Shown piece by piece: positions 32,174 to 44,601 of a stretch of 64,000 bases of DNA. Source of the DNA: Solenopsis invicta (Eukaryota; Arthropoda; Insecta; Hymenoptera; Formicidae); the NCBI RefSeq assembly GCF_016802725.1, contig NC_052679.1, positions 11,008,138-11,072,137 of the forward strand, in the 5' to 3' direction. Both the position numbers and the translations under genes were made by a program. Positions within the stretch are counted from its first letter, which is position 1, and the number at the start of each line of letters is the position of its first letter. Below the pieces are notes generated by a model. The model was not told the origin of the DNA. It made no database searches and saw only the letters and a list, made by a program, of their open reading frames with translations.

Positions 32174-33918
32174 TATATATATATATAAAAGGTACTTTAT
32201 TCCTTGCGGAGTACACTGCGGACCTCCGCTCCGCTTACAAAATTTAAACATTTTATTCCTCGCATCCTATACAACACATGAAAGAGAAAGAAAGATCACT
32301 CATCCATCCATACATCCACACTCATTCTCCGGACCTCCGTTTCCGCCGCATTTTCCTCTCTTCCTTCCACTCTCATTCACACCCAACCACCCTCCTCCCT
32401 CCCTCATCTCCTCTAATCTCCTCATCCAAATCTCTCCCTCCCCGTCCTCTCCCAAGACCTCCTCCACCATCTCCTGCCATCCCTTTTCAACCCCCCAATT
32501 TGTGCATTCCTCCCATACGTGCTCCCAAGTTTCCATTCCCCCTCCACATATCCTACACTTCCTTTCCTCGCCCCCATCCCAATATCTATTCCCCATCATC
32601 CTGTCTCCCAGCCTAAACTTCGCCACTCTCTGCCATCTTTGCTCCTTCCATCCCTTCTTTAGGTACTCTGGCAGCCCCTTACCTTTCACTCTACCATATG
32701 TTAAATCTAGAGCCCCTAATTTTCTCCCATTTTTCCTCCTCCTGCCACCTACTCTCTCTTGCCACTACTTCTTCCCCCTCTCAGCTCTCCTCCCTCTCTC
32801 ATCTTTTCTATCTCAATTAGGCTTCAGCTCTTCTCCTCATAAAAATCTCTCCTTTCCTCTTCCCATTTACCCATCACTTTTCCTACCTTCGCTCTGTTTC
32901 TCATTTCCTCCAAACACAATCTCGCCAGCTTTCCTCCCCCTCCTTCTCCCAGTTTCTTTTCATAGCTCCGTGCCCTCAACCCTGGCCTCCCCCTTAACTT
33001 TTCCCTCTGCATTTCCTCCTTCACCATGTACCCCGGCGTGTACCTCCCAACCCCCACAATCCACTTCAAGAACCTGTCCTGTATCCTCTCTACCTTCTCT
33101 CTTTCTTTCCAGCCCCATATCTCTACTCCATATCCCATTACCGTCCAAACCAATCTATCAAACAACCATATCCTTCTCGAACAATCTTTTTCAAACTTCC
33201 TCTTTCCTATCCCCCACACTTCTCTCATCACCACTGCTTCCTTGTTAACTCTCTCCTCTATATGTTCTTTCTGACCCCCATTTGCCATCATTACATACCC
33301 TAGATATTTGTATTTTCTCACCTCTTCTATCTCTCTTCCTTTCCATTTCCATACCATCTTTTTCTGTCTCCCGCCCCCCTTTCTACACCTCATTATTTTT
33401 GTTTTCTCTACATTGACCTCTAATCCCTTCCGTTCTATATAACTTTCCAGTGCCTTAATCATTCCTTTCATCCCTGTCTCCTCTTCTGCAACCGCTGCCA
33501 CATCATCTGCGTACGCTAACGAGTATACTTTCCTTTCCTTTACCCTCATTCCCCCCCGCCCTTCTCTCTTTAACTCCTCATCTAAATCCGCCAGCAACAG
33601 CGTAAACAAGCATGGGGACACCCTGTCTTACCCCTCTCCCCGTCCAAAAGTTTTCCCCTAACTTATCCCCCACCCTCACTCTACTTATGGTCTCCTCCAG
33701 TACCTCCTCGCACCTCACTACCAAACTTTCTGTAACTCCCCTCTCCCTCATCATTTGTATGAGGATTTTCCTATCCACCGAGTCAAACGCAGCTTGCAAG
33801 TCTATAAATAGCACCACCATCTTGCTTTTCTCACCGCCACCTTCTTGTTCATCAGATAGTTCAATACGTAAATCTGATCAATCATGCCTACCCCTCTCCT
33901 AAACCCCGTTTGACTCGG
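32174..33918 (-). mobile_element. 5'-truncated LINE with 14-bp target duplication
   Basis: AGGTCACTGTTATA stands at 32160-32173 and again at 33919-33932, a clear target-site duplication. The minus-strand 3' end runs into a (TA)n tract (32172-32188) after AATAAAGTACC. The insertion hit the right end of the hairpin MITE at 31973-32168. Confidence 0.9.
32300..33915 (-). pseudogene. LINE reverse transcriptase with C-terminal zinc knuckle
   Basis: From right to left, fragments read GMIDQIYVLNYLM (33870), VVLFIDLQAAFDSVDRK (33810) and GVRQG with a small deletion where CPLSP is expected (frameshift near 33620). An open frame of 265 residues (33621-32824) follows, with SLAYADDVAAVAEEE at the polymerase active site and a KYKYLGYVM thumb motif. 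After another break, 32689-32300 holds CRICGGGMETWEHVWEECTNW, a CCHC-type finger. Codon use is strongly purine-biased. No RNase H is seen, unlike the LINE at 6600. The clade is not determined. Confidence 0.88.
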
Positions 33919-34835
33919 AGGTCACTGTTATAGTATTGGTGGAAATTTAAGACAATTACAAGGAAACCTAGGAAGGAAATGTAATCCTCAATGCTGTGGC
34001 ATTGTATCTGTAAGCTAAAAATAATATGAAAAAGACAACAATTTTATTTAGTTCGAAAACAAGTCACGACAAATTAAGTAAGTTTTTGGAACCAAGATTC
34101 GCATTAGCAAAAACTATTCCGGATTAAAATATCATGCGATTATTCTTGCAAGCAAAAATCAATTAATTAAAAAAAAATTCAGTTTTGATAAACAAAACTT
34201 TTTTTCAAAAAAATATAGAAAAAATTAAATAGTCTAAATAATGTAAAACGCAGACTTCACAACTATTTTTTATTTTAGTTATTTGTTAAAAATATATTAT
34301 TTACGTAGTACTAAATAATTAGCCAATAAAAATTGATTTTATCTAGCTTTTGGCTAAAATTATAATTTTGTATTGATAAAAATATTTATTTTCGAGAGGA
34401 TCCCATTGCAATCCCAAAATTTGATTTATGATGCAATATTCTATATGTATTGAAGTATTTTTGAAAATTTTTTCAGATTTTTAAAAATAGATAAAATTGT
34501 TCAATATTTTATTTAAAATTAAAAAATTAATTTTTTCGATACTATTAAATTTTTCTCACTAAAATTAATATTTTTATCTAAAAGTACAGAAAAAATCCTT
34601 AAAAAAAGATGTCTCTAAAAATTTTTTTATTTTAGCTAAAAATGCTAAAAAAAAACATTTAAAATTTAAATGATAACATTCAATATCTTTAATTCAAAAC
34701 ATATAATACTTAATTTTTTTATCATTAACCTTATATAATACGTTCACTAACATGTTTTCATTATTATTTTAAAAATCCCAAACAGTTTATTTTTAGGTGG
34801 ACTCCTTTCACGTGGAATGCTCCATATGTGTATAT

Positions 34836-35948
34836 ACAGATATTTATATCTTGATTTACGGTTTACACAATACATTTTAAGAAAACAAATAATTCAATTT
34901 TATAATAAAAATCATATTATTTTTTAAGTTTAGATTTTTCTCCAACAATTTAAAAACTAATTTTACATGTTTATCTTTTTCATGTTTTTTTAACAATATA
35001 ATGTACATGACATGTAAAATCTACATACGCGCGCACGTGCGTACACATATACTCTGTTCACTGCAAGAATGTACCTAGGTCTGCGCATAGTGGATAGTAT
35101 ACTGAGGGAAGAGGAAGTATAGTGTCCTATTCATGTCAATACGTAAATATGATACGCTCGGACTCGCGCTTATTGTAAAAAAATTGAACAGGTGAAATAA
35201 TCTCTATATCAGTGTGATTAAGTTGAAATAGTAATATATTTAAATTACACACAGGGTATTTATGATTTTCATCATTGTAGGTATAAGAAGACAGAACCGT
35301 CGCTAGAATGAATTTTGTGAGGATGCCTGAAGAAAAATAGAGGGTGCAATTTAATCAAAATAACATTTTAGGATATCAATTTAAAGCTTTTTTAAAAAAC
35401 TAAAAAATAAAATAATTTAATATAAAAATTACAAAAAAATGTATTATATCTATAAATAAACAAGAAAAAACGTCTTTCATTGCATTTATGCATACAAATA
35501 AAATAATAAACTCTTAACATTAAAAAAGCAAAAGATTGTGTAAAGGTACATTAGTCGTTATTTGTTCTGTTTAGAAGGTGCCAAAAGAATGTTACGGAGT
35601 GCCGAATACCCTCTGGCATCCCCGTGGGTACGATCCTGTAAGAAAATAGAATGCAAACAAAAGAAGATAGATGCTATGAGCTCTATTTAGATTCAATGTT
35701 TTAGAGTTTGTCTTTCCATTTATTCTGTTTTGCTTTATCAAAACAATGGAGGGGTGAAAGCATTTTAGCTCGGGGGTTAGGCAAATTTGAGTTAGATTAT
35801 AAATTTATAGTATTTCATACTAAAAAACATAAAAAAAAAGTATTCGATGATATTATTCTAATAATAAGTAATAAAGGAAAGCTAAGAAAGATTAACAAAC
35901 GCGCTAAATAAGTTATAAAAGCTAATATAATTTTTTGATATATATATA
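34836..35948. other. AT-rich sequence, nothing recognised
   Basis: No gene, hairpin or protein relic found. One short stretch near 35285-35330 looks like a fragment of a dispersed repeat. It lies inside the proposed large intron. Confidence 0.5.
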
Positions 35949-36229
35949 CAGGGTAAAAAAACAAAGAAACCTGGAATATAACATGATGTAAAGGACCTGA
36001 ATCCATATCGAAGAGTCCTGAGTCATTTTTTGATCGGAGCTATCTATATTCCATGCTACATGATGTTAAAATTAGCGAATCGGTGTCCGTCTATAGAAGA
36101 AAAGCAGGAACGGACAATAGACGGGTGGAGCAAAGCTGACAAACTACGCGGCGGGAAAACAACGATAAACAGCGAAACGGCTGTGATCACTCACTCACTC
36201 CTTCCTTCCCTCTCTCCCTCGCTCCTTCA

Positions 36230-36285
36230 CCCACTCACGCACGCACGCGCACGCACGCGCACGCACGCGCGCGCGCGCGCACATA
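36230..36285. repeat. (CACG)n microsatellite
   Basis: Alternating CACGCG/CACGCA units between a pyrimidine-rich stretch and the mariner fragment. Confidence 0.92.
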
Positions 36286-36296
36286 AATAAACGAAT

Positions 36297-36430
36297 TCGA
36301 GAAAATCGTTTATTCCACGCAAACACACGCGCACATGATATACTGTGTTCACCATACAGAGCAGACATTTGAGCATAAATTGTACTTCCTGACATCCCTT
36401 CCGCACTACACCTCGCTGTTCTCGTCATCC
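36297..36430 (-). pseudogene. Mariner transposase N-terminal fragment
   Basis: Minus-strand reading STIYAQMSALYGEHSISCAR followed by VFAWNKRFSR matches the second helix-turn-helix region of mariners (compare NSLSRARVFEWYKRFSEG at 27600). The rest is absent. Confidence 0.6.
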
Positions 36431-36469
36431 ATCCGTGCTCGTTACATAGTCTGTTGTGTTTTCATTTGA

Positions 36470-36760
36470 CTAACTCTAATAAATGTTTAAAGTGTGCTAC
36501 TCCTGCTTCGATACACGTTCTTGCTCTTTTCTGTACATTTTGCGTAGCTCTTCGAACCTGAACAATATCAATTTCCTCAATAGTGCGGAATAATAATTTT
36601 GTCATCTCATCAGTTGTCTCGATTTTGGTGTGCATAAATATTTTTTCTTTTGTTGCTTCCCAAAGAAAAGATCACACGGATTGTAATCCGGAGATCGAGC
36701 AGGCTACGGAATTATTGAACCTCTTCCGAACCATTAGGGGAATGTTTCTTTGAGATAACG
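36470..36760 (-). pseudogene. IS630-type transposase C-terminal fragment
   Basis: Minus-strand fragments ISGLQSV, FLWEATKEKIFMHTKIETT, DEMTKLLFRTIEEIDIVQVR and ACIEAGVAHFKHLLE-like readings match the region after the third catalytic Asp in insect DDxD transposases, ending at a plausible C terminus. The catalytic core is missing. Confidence 0.6.
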
Positions 36761-38110
36761 GCAAACTATACCTTTAAATAAGATTGATTGAAGTTAATAT
36801 TAGAAGTAGTTTAATGGATAATTACACTTGAATATAAAATTTGTCTCAAACAAACGATATGTTTTTAATATTAATTCCAATTAATCTAATTAACGAAAAA
36901 TCATTGTATAAAAGCAAGTTATTCTATGTTTGTATACATAGAAGTAGGAAGAGCACACTTCAAACATTTATTATAATTATAAGAAAATAAATAATTAATT
37001 TACATTAAATTGATAAATTATTACAAAAACACCAAAACATTTATTTTAGTTATGCACCTTAAGATCTTTAAACCTTAAACACACCGATCCAGTAAAATAT
37101 GTAAACACATTTTTGAGTTTGAGAGACTTTTTCAACTTTGAGAAGTTATAACTTTAGTTCTAATCAACATTTTTCAACAAACTTTTTTTCACATGAAAGT
37201 TCAGAATCTCAGAAATATGACTGCATAATCGGCTTTGTCGAAAAATGATTTGTTGTTAAGTTGTAAAAGAAAAACCATTAATCCTTTATCGCATCATGTA
37301 GCAAATATGGCAAAAAAAAAATTTTATTTAATATTTTAGCTCAATTTTTGTTGTAATTGCATTTTTATCTAACAATTCTTTTAGACAAAAAAAATTCATG
37401 CAGTAAAGGGTTAAGTAAAAATTAGAAAATTGTTCAAAAATCTATTTTTCCTTTAAAAAATCATCTCCGCAACAAAAAACTTTTAAGAACTTTTAAATAC
37501 GACATTTTAAAGCTAAAGTCATATTTAAAAAAAAATTATAGTATTGTCGTTCCTTTTAAAAAGTATAAATTATATAATAAATAGAATATGAGGTATTTTT
37601 GGGTGTCTAAAAATCCACTTTTTTTTAAAAAAATCATGTTTGCAACGAAAAACTTTTAAGAATTTTACAATACGGCATTTTAAAGCTAAAAAATCCTACT
37701 TTAAAAAAAAATTGTCACTGCTATTTCTATTGAAAAATATACTTACGTAACATAGCAAATATGAGGTATTTTTTATTAACTCAAGGTGTCTGAAGTTAAA
37801 AATTTATGTATTTAATAATATATTTCAGACCCAACACAAAAGTTCTCTTTTCACGGCCCTATAGTATTTTAACTTCAGACAGAGTAACATACGCGTACGG
37901 ACCTGTTTGAACATGTTTTGTCCAGTTTTTTTTTACATAGAATTACTCACAAAAAAGTTTCACTCACACACTATATATGGGTCCCATTGACTCTAACAAA
38001 ACTTTGCTACCGTGCCGTTCAAATTCTAATTGACCAAAAAAATTAATTAACCATATCAATCGAAAGAGGAGAGTTCAAACTTTTTTTACATCCTAGTCCG
38101 AACCTCCTAC
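36761..38110. other. AT-rich interior of the 2.6-kb element
   Basis: No coding sequence. Repeated blocks such as AACAAAAAACTTTTAAGAA near 37470 and 37640 suggest an internal duplication of about 170 bp. Confidence 0.45.
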
Positions 38111-38197
38111 CTCATTTTGTCTTCACACAGCAAGCATTCAAAACTTCATATGGAGTCTCAGACCTACTTATGTGTTTAAGGGTTAAGATTTTTTTAA

Positions 38198-38336
38198 AAG
38201 TGGAGAGAGAAAGAGAGAGAGGGTGGAGGGGGAGGGAAAAAGGGTGAGAGGGGAAGAGAGAGAGGGAAAGAGGGAGAGGAGAAAGATAGAGAAGGGGAGA
38301 GAGAGGGAGAGGAGAGAAGGAGAGAGGGGGAGGAGC
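38198..38336. repeat. Purine-only tract (GA/GGA-rich)
   Basis: About 140 bases almost entirely of A and G on the plus strand with many GAGAGGG units; potential triplex or G-rich structure. Confidence 0.92.
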
Positions 38337-38587
38337 GTGCATGCGTGCGTGTGTGTTTAATTACAACCGTTTCGCTGCTCATCGTTGTTCTCCCACCGTA
38401 TAGTTTGTCAGCTCCGCTCCGCCCGTCCCTGCTTTCCTTCTATAGACTGGCGCTGATTCGCTAACTTTAACATCATATAGCATGGAACAGAAGGCTCAGA
38501 TCAAAAAATGACTCAAAACTTTTCGACATGGATTCATATCCTCTACCTCATAATGGACCCTCTCTTTGTTTTGTGACACCTTGTATA

Positions 38588-39896
38588 CATAGTTTGTCCG
38601 GAAAGTAATGAGAATGATTCTGGAGCAATACTTTTATTGAAATCAGGTTCAAATATTCTTAGTAGTTTTCAAAGTAATCCCCTTGAGAGTCTCTACACCG
38701 CGTCCAACGTTGATGTCACTGTCCATAACAGCGCTGGAATTCTTCAACGGAAACACTGTTCAAGGTCCTCGTCACAGCCACTTGGATGTTTCCAATGATC
38801 CCAAAATGATTTCTTTTTAGGACAGATTTGATGCGGAGAACAAAAAAAAGTCGCACAAGGCTATGTCTGGGCTGTAGGGTGATTTTGGAAGCATTGGAAT
38901 GTTAGTAGCCAAAAACTCCTTCACTGTTAACGCAGTGTGGCTCGACGCGTTGTCGTGATGAAGATTCCAGGTGTTGGATTTCTGAGCGGACGCGTGCAAA
39001 CTTTTTTTTCAAACGATCGAGTACCGAAACAAACGTAAAATGTTGCGTTTACTATTTGTCCGATCAGTATAAACTCCTTGTGAATGATTCCTCTACAAGA
39101 AAAAAAAAACAATCATGTTTTTTATTTTTGACTTGCTCATTTGCGCTTTTTTTGTCGCTATGAAGCTGGAGTGTACCACTCAAAACTCTGCTTTTTTGTT
39201 TCCGGGTCGTACTCAAATACCCAAGTTTCATTGCCGGTTATCACTCGCTGAAGAAAATTGGGTTCACTTAGTAAACAATCAGTCAGTTCGCGTAAAAACG
39301 AGACACAAATTTGTTTTTCATTAGCAATCAAAACTTTAGGAACAAATTTCGCACAAATTTTTCTCATGTGTAGATTCTCAAAAATAATTTTATGCACATT
39401 CGTTTTAGGCAGTTTAACAATATCGGCAATCATTTTGACACTGAGACGTGGATTTGAATCTAATACTTCTTTCACACGTCGTACATTTTGGTCCAATATC
39501 GTTGTTAAGGGATGTTCATAATGTTGTTCGTCTTCGACGTTTTTGCATCCATCCTTGAAAGCTTTATGCTATCGGAAAACTTGAACAGAGTACAGAGCTT
39601 TTTTTGCGTAAGCAAAAACATTTTAAGTGTTTCCGTGTCCGTTTTTCCGAGTTTTATACAAAACTTTATCGCGTACCGTTGTTCAAGTGTACGTTGCGTT
39701 TTGGTGCGTGACGCATCAAAGAAACAGCACCTTATTTAAATAGCGATCTACACTCTGCGCATACTCAGAGACGGCTTACTCCGGTTCAACTGTTTATCCA
39801 ACATCCCCCACCACCCGCCAAAGCCGACAAATTCGTCTCCCAACGCCCTTGGTGGTCGAGAAAAAATTATTCTCATTACTTTCTGGATAAACCATG
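38588..39896 (-). mobile_element. Mariner element with CATAGTTTGTCCGGAAAG ends
   Basis: The ends CATAGTTTGTCCGGAAAGTA and the inverse of CATGGTTTATCCAGAAAGTA are flanked by TA. Length 1309 bp. It directly follows the element ending at 38583. Confidence 0.9.
38690..39720 (-). pseudogene. Mariner transposase, multiply broken
   Basis: Fragments on the minus strand include VDSNPRLSVKMIADI-like and PKTNVHKIIFENLHMRK (helix-turn-helix, 39400-39490), VITGNETWVFEYDPETKKQS at the first catalytic position (Asp replaced by Asn) and KSPYSPDIALCDFFLF at the third. LHHDNASSH keeps the second Asp. Several frameshifts separate them. Confidence 0.9.
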
Positions 39897-39902
39897 TATA
39901 TA

Positions 39903-41213
39903 CAGGGGTTGTACAAAATAATATGAACACCTATTCTGACTCCAAAAAATAGACGTAATTCGAGAGAGTATAACTTTGTCAAAAATAATCGTAAAAAAAT
40001 TAAAAAAAAAGCAATTTAAAGCTTAAAATCTCTAGTTTTGAAATTGGTAAGTTATTAAACAATTTACAGATTGTTTACAAAGTTACACGGATTTAAATCG
40101 AGACGTGTCAAAACTCAAAATATTTTACAAACTTTGGAAAGCTCCACAACGCGAAATAAAAATTGCACGCAAATGCGGTTTACAGCATTCAAAAGCGTGA
40201 AGCTTTACCTTTAATTTGCGTTTTTGATGAGCGCTGTACAATATTTTTCACTAAGTTAGGCAACGCTGAAGTAAAAGTGGCCTTTTTTTCTTGAATTTCT
40301 TCCTTCACTTCCTAGTGTAAAAAAATCTTCGAGAAAACTCAACTTAAATAATCGAAAGGTTTCGCCCTTTAAAATGAGTCCTCAAAAATCGTTTTATACT
40401 TCTTTTTTTATAAAGTTCAAATATCGACTTCAGCAAAGATTAAGTGAGCGTTCAACAGCAAAATTAAAAGATCACCTACAGTTACTCTCCAAAAAAGTGT
40501 GTAACATGATAAATCAACATAAATGATAAATCAAATGTTTTAAAACGCATTTTACATGTTTCTACATACAATTTTAATATCAACTTTGAAAACGTATACT
40601 GATTTTTTACGGAGCTATACGGATAAAAATAAAAATGCGGCCAAATTTATTATGTATTTATTTATTATGTAAAATTTATTATTATATTATTTTGCGAGTT
40701 TATTTGACATGAATTAAAAATCGCACACAAATGTGGTTTACAGCATTCGAAAGAGTGAATTTTTAACTTTAATTTACGTTTTTGTTGAGTGTTGTACAAT
40801 TTTTATTCACTGAATTATACAACATTGAAGCAAACAAGGCCATTTTTACTTCAGTGTTGCCTAACTCAGTGGAAAAAAAATCGTACAACGCTCATCAAAA
40901 ACGTAAATTAGAGATAAAAATCCACGCCTTCAAATGCTGTAAACCGCATTTTTTATTTCGCGTCGTGGAGCTTTCCAAAGTTTGCAAAATATTTTGAGAT
41001 TTGACGCATCCCCTTTTAAATTCGCGTAACTTCGTAAACTAAATTTGTAAATCGCTTAATGACTTATCAATTTCAAAACTAGAGATTTCAAGCTTTAAAA
41101 TGCTTTTTCTTCAAATTTTTTTTACGATCATTTTTGGCAAAGTTACACTCTCTTGAATTGTGCCTATTTTTCGGTGTCAAAATAAATGTTCATATTATTT
41201 TATCCAACCCCTG
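39903..41213. mobile_element. TA-flanked element with inverted arms of about 390 bp
   Basis: CAGGGGTTGTACAAAATAAT and ATTATTTTATCCAACCCCTG are the ends, with TA on both sides. The arms carry GCAAATGCGGTTTACAGCAT and its inverse. The loop contains a further partial copy of the same block (40690-40800). No transposase. Confidence 0.85.
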
Positions 41214-41219
41214 TATATA

Positions 41220-41980
41220 CAGAATGGGGGAAAAGTACTGGAACAGCAAAATATCTCAAAAACTAAGTATTTTAGAAAAAAGTATTTCAAATAAAAATTA
41301 TAGGGTTTCAAAAGATTTATTTACTAATATTATCAGCTTGACCTTGGATGGAATCGTCAAGGTGAGATCAAAATCACATTAACTTTTTTTAAATGGAACA
41401 CCCTATTTTTGATTCCAGAATCTAATAGCTGGTGTCAAGACCTTTCCAAAATAATACAAGAAAGTTTATTTTCATTAAATACTTTCCAAGTTGTGAGCCT
41501 TGAAAGCTACGGTGTACTGTAACTTTCAAGCGTCACAAGTCAGAAAGTACTTAACAAAAATAAACTTTCTTGTAGTGTTTTAAAAAAGTCTCGAAATAAG
41601 CTACAAGAACATGATACAATATTAGTGTATCGGTAGTTCCCTAATTAAAAGATATCGGTACTTCCCTAACATTCTATATTTTATACCGCATTTTCTTGTA
41701 GTCGATTTCGAGAGCTTTCCAAAACATTATAAATAAGTTTATTTTCGTAAAGGACTTTCCGAGTTATGACGCTTGAAAGTTACAGTACATCGTAGCTTTT
41801 AAGCCTCACAACTCGAAAAGTACTCAACAAAAATAAACTTTCTTGTAATGCCATCCAAAATCAAACTGATAAAATCAGTAAATAGATCTTTAGAAACACT
41901 AGAACTTTCGTCTAAAACATTTTCTTGTGAAATGCAAGGGAACAGAAATATTTAAAGGTTTCCACACTTTTTGCACACCC
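41220..41980. mobile_element. Foldback element of the AAAGTTACAGTAC group
   Basis: Internal inverted blocks (CTTGAAAGCTACGGTGTACTG near 41500 against CAGTACATCGTAGCTTTTAAG near 41780) and a right end CACACCCTG before TA. Closely related to 26163-28014. Confidence 0.6.
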
Positions 41981-42202
<222 letters not shown>

Positions 42203-42569
42203 AGGTATCCCATTTTAAAAAACGTACCTCGATAATTTTTCAATGAAGTAGTTTTAGTAAAAATGTTTCTGACAAAAGTTGCTTAATTTCAAGGGGAACA
42301 TAAAATAGTGTTATTAATTTGACCTTGAATACTTGCTTAAAAGTCACCTTTAATTTTTTAAATAAAACTGCATATTTTTTATTACATATTCTTGTAGCTT
42401 ATCTCGAGACCTTTCCAAAATACTACAATTAAATGTTTTTTCGTTAACTATTTTTCGAGTTACAAGACTTGAAAGTTACAGTACCGCCAGCATTAGCATT
42501 ACTCAAGGTGTACCACGTGGAGGTAGCTCGGTCAGATTTACACCTTTTTTGTGTTCAAAGAAAGATCGG

Positions 42570-42840
42570 AGAATGATTCAACCAGTCAAGATAAGATTGA
42601 TCGGTGATCCAAATAGTCAAGGTAAGATCGGTCGGTGATCCAGTCAGTCACAAGATTGAACGGTGATCCAACCAGTCAAGGTAAGATCGGTCGGTAATCC
42701 TGTCAGTCAAGACAAGATTGATCGGCGATACAACCAGTCGAGGTAAAATCGGTCGGTGATCCAGTCAGTCAAGACAAGATTGATTGGTGATTCAGCCAGT
42801 CAAGGCAAAATCGGAAAAAATCCGGCCAGTTCAGGCAAGA
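42570..42840. repeat. Minisatellite of about 31 bp inside the 4-kb transposon
   Basis: About eight units around CAGTCAAGRYAAGATYGRTC followed by GGTGATCCA, with two alternating variants (GGTAAGATCGGTCGG and GACAAGATTGATCGG). It lies between the left arm and the transposase 3' end. Confidence 0.88.
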
Positions 42841-43293
42841 TTTTGAGAATTTTCTATCGTAATAAGTTCAAAAATTCTTCCTTCATTCTAAATACACAAT
42901 TGAATTTGACGTTCAAAATTTCGAGCAATTTCTAGAAGGACAGTTCTAGGAATAAAAATGCAACAGTTTCTTATACGGTCTATCATATTGTCTCTAGTTG
43001 TACGTATTTCTGCGTAAACCACACTTTGTATAAATCCCCATAAGAAAAAATCAGGACATGTCAGATCCGGAGATCTGGGGCATCATTCAACATGTCCTCC
43101 AAGTCCAATAAACTTACGTGAGAAGAAATGGTGTAGAAGTTGTCGGACTCTCCAACTCCTGTGAGCTGGTGCGCCATCATGTTAAAATCACATGCGTTGT
43201 CTTGCCACGAGGTCTACGTCTTCCAAGAGAACTGGCAATTCATGTTCAAGAAAATGCAAGTAGTTCGCTGAATTAACATTTTCGCCAAAAAAG

Positions 43294-44081
43294 AAGGGCT
43301 AAATATATTGAATAGAGGAGGCTGCTCCGATGACCTTGATCTTGACATATGTTGTCAAGGTCATGACCCTAAGTAACGTTCAACAAGTTTTAGCCGTCGA
43401 TCGCCCTTTGTTAAAAAGTCATAATCATAAAAAATTTATAAAAATTAAAAACGATAACTACACATATACTCACATATACACATAAAAATATGGTACAGAG
43501 AACGCTTGGACGGGGGAGGGGCAGAGCCCTTCCCCCTGCGCCCCTTCCCCGTTTTTTTTCTAACCTAATCTAACCCTATTTTAGTTGTAATTTGGCCAAG
43601 GATATCCAATTAACCACGTTGCAATATTAGATGTAAAATTAAACTAAATTTGAAATAAGAATTAGGTTGGGTTAGGAAAAATACGGGAACAGGGGGCAAG
43701 GAAAAGTTCTCTGTACCACACGTAAAAATTTTTCCTAACCCAACACAATTTCAAATCTAATATCATTACAAATTTCGACAAAAATAGGGGTACGTTAGGT
43801 TAAAAAAATACAGGGAAGGGGTGAAGGGGGAGGGGCGGAGCCCCTCCCCCGTCCACGCGTTCTCTGTACCACATTTTTATGTGTATATGTGAGTATATGT
43901 GAATATATGTGAGTATATGTATAGTTATCGCTTTTAATTTTTATAAACTTTTTATGGTTATAACTTTTTAACAAAGGGCGAGCGAAGGCTAAAACGTGTT
44001 GAACGTTACTCAGGGTCATGACTTTGACAACATATGTCAAGGTCAAGGTCATCGGGCAGCCTCCCCTATTCGATATATTTA
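43294..44081. mobile_element. 788-bp palindromic element with 9-bp target duplication
   Basis: Inverted arms include GACAACATATGTCAAGG and GGTACAGAGAACGC blocks and GC-rich GGGGGAGGGGC segments. CCAAAAAAG stands at 43285-43293 and 44082-44090. Removing the insert and one copy restores the transposase frame (GTFF / FGENV), which confirms the 9-bp duplication. MULE-like by duplication length. Confidence 0.85.
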
Positions 44082-44601
44082 CCAAAAAAGGTTCCAATTA
44101 AGTAACCATTTACAATACCACACAACACTATAAGACTCCAGACGATGTTGGTGATCAATTGGACGATTCCAATGTGGGTTATCGTAGGACCAATAATGAT
44201 TATTGTGTCGGTTTAGTTGGTCTGCATTATGGAAAATAGCTTCATCTAAGAACATAACAAATCTAAAAAATTGTTGATCCTGCCATAATATAGCCTGAGC
44301 CCAAAATTCAAGTCTTCGACGATAATCATTAGGTGTTAGTGCTTGAGTCAATGTTATGTGATATGGATGGAATGTATGTAAGGCCAAAAATCTTTAAGCT
44401 GTGCTTTTTGGAATACCAAATTGTTTTGTAATATCTCGTAGTAAAATATGTGGATTCAAATGCACCACAGCTAACACAAGAAGGACTCGAGGGTCATCAC
44501 GCTCAGAGACATTAATACGACATCGTGGTCTTCTTACATTAGGACGCTGTTTTTCACGTCGTTCGACATCGGCAATCATTCGATCATTAGAATGACATCT
44601 A

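Larger units (their letters stand above)
31060..34835. repeat. Inverted duplication (arms about 880 bp) split by a MITE and a LINE
   Basis: The left arm 31065-31965 and right arm 33935-34835 are inverse copies at roughly 90 percent identity by eye. They meet in ACCAATACCAT and ATAGTATTGGT, so the original spacer was only a few bases. The arms include the exon-like blocks described at 31036 and 31576. Confidence 0.82.
35949..38583. mobile_element. TIR element of 2.6 kb with transposase relics
   Basis: CAGGGTAAAAAAACAAAG at the left and TTTGTTTTGTGACACCTTG at the right are the ends of inverted arms of about 230 bp (shared inner block GAGTCATTTTTTGATC). TA flanks both sides. The interior contains a mariner N-terminal fragment, the C-terminal part of another transposase and simple repeats. 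Confidence 0.75.

Noticed and set aside
32502..33274. Long plus-strand open frames rich in Ser, Pro and Leu
   Set aside because: They are the antisense of the LINE reverse transcriptase, whose purine-biased codons leave few stops on the opposite strand.
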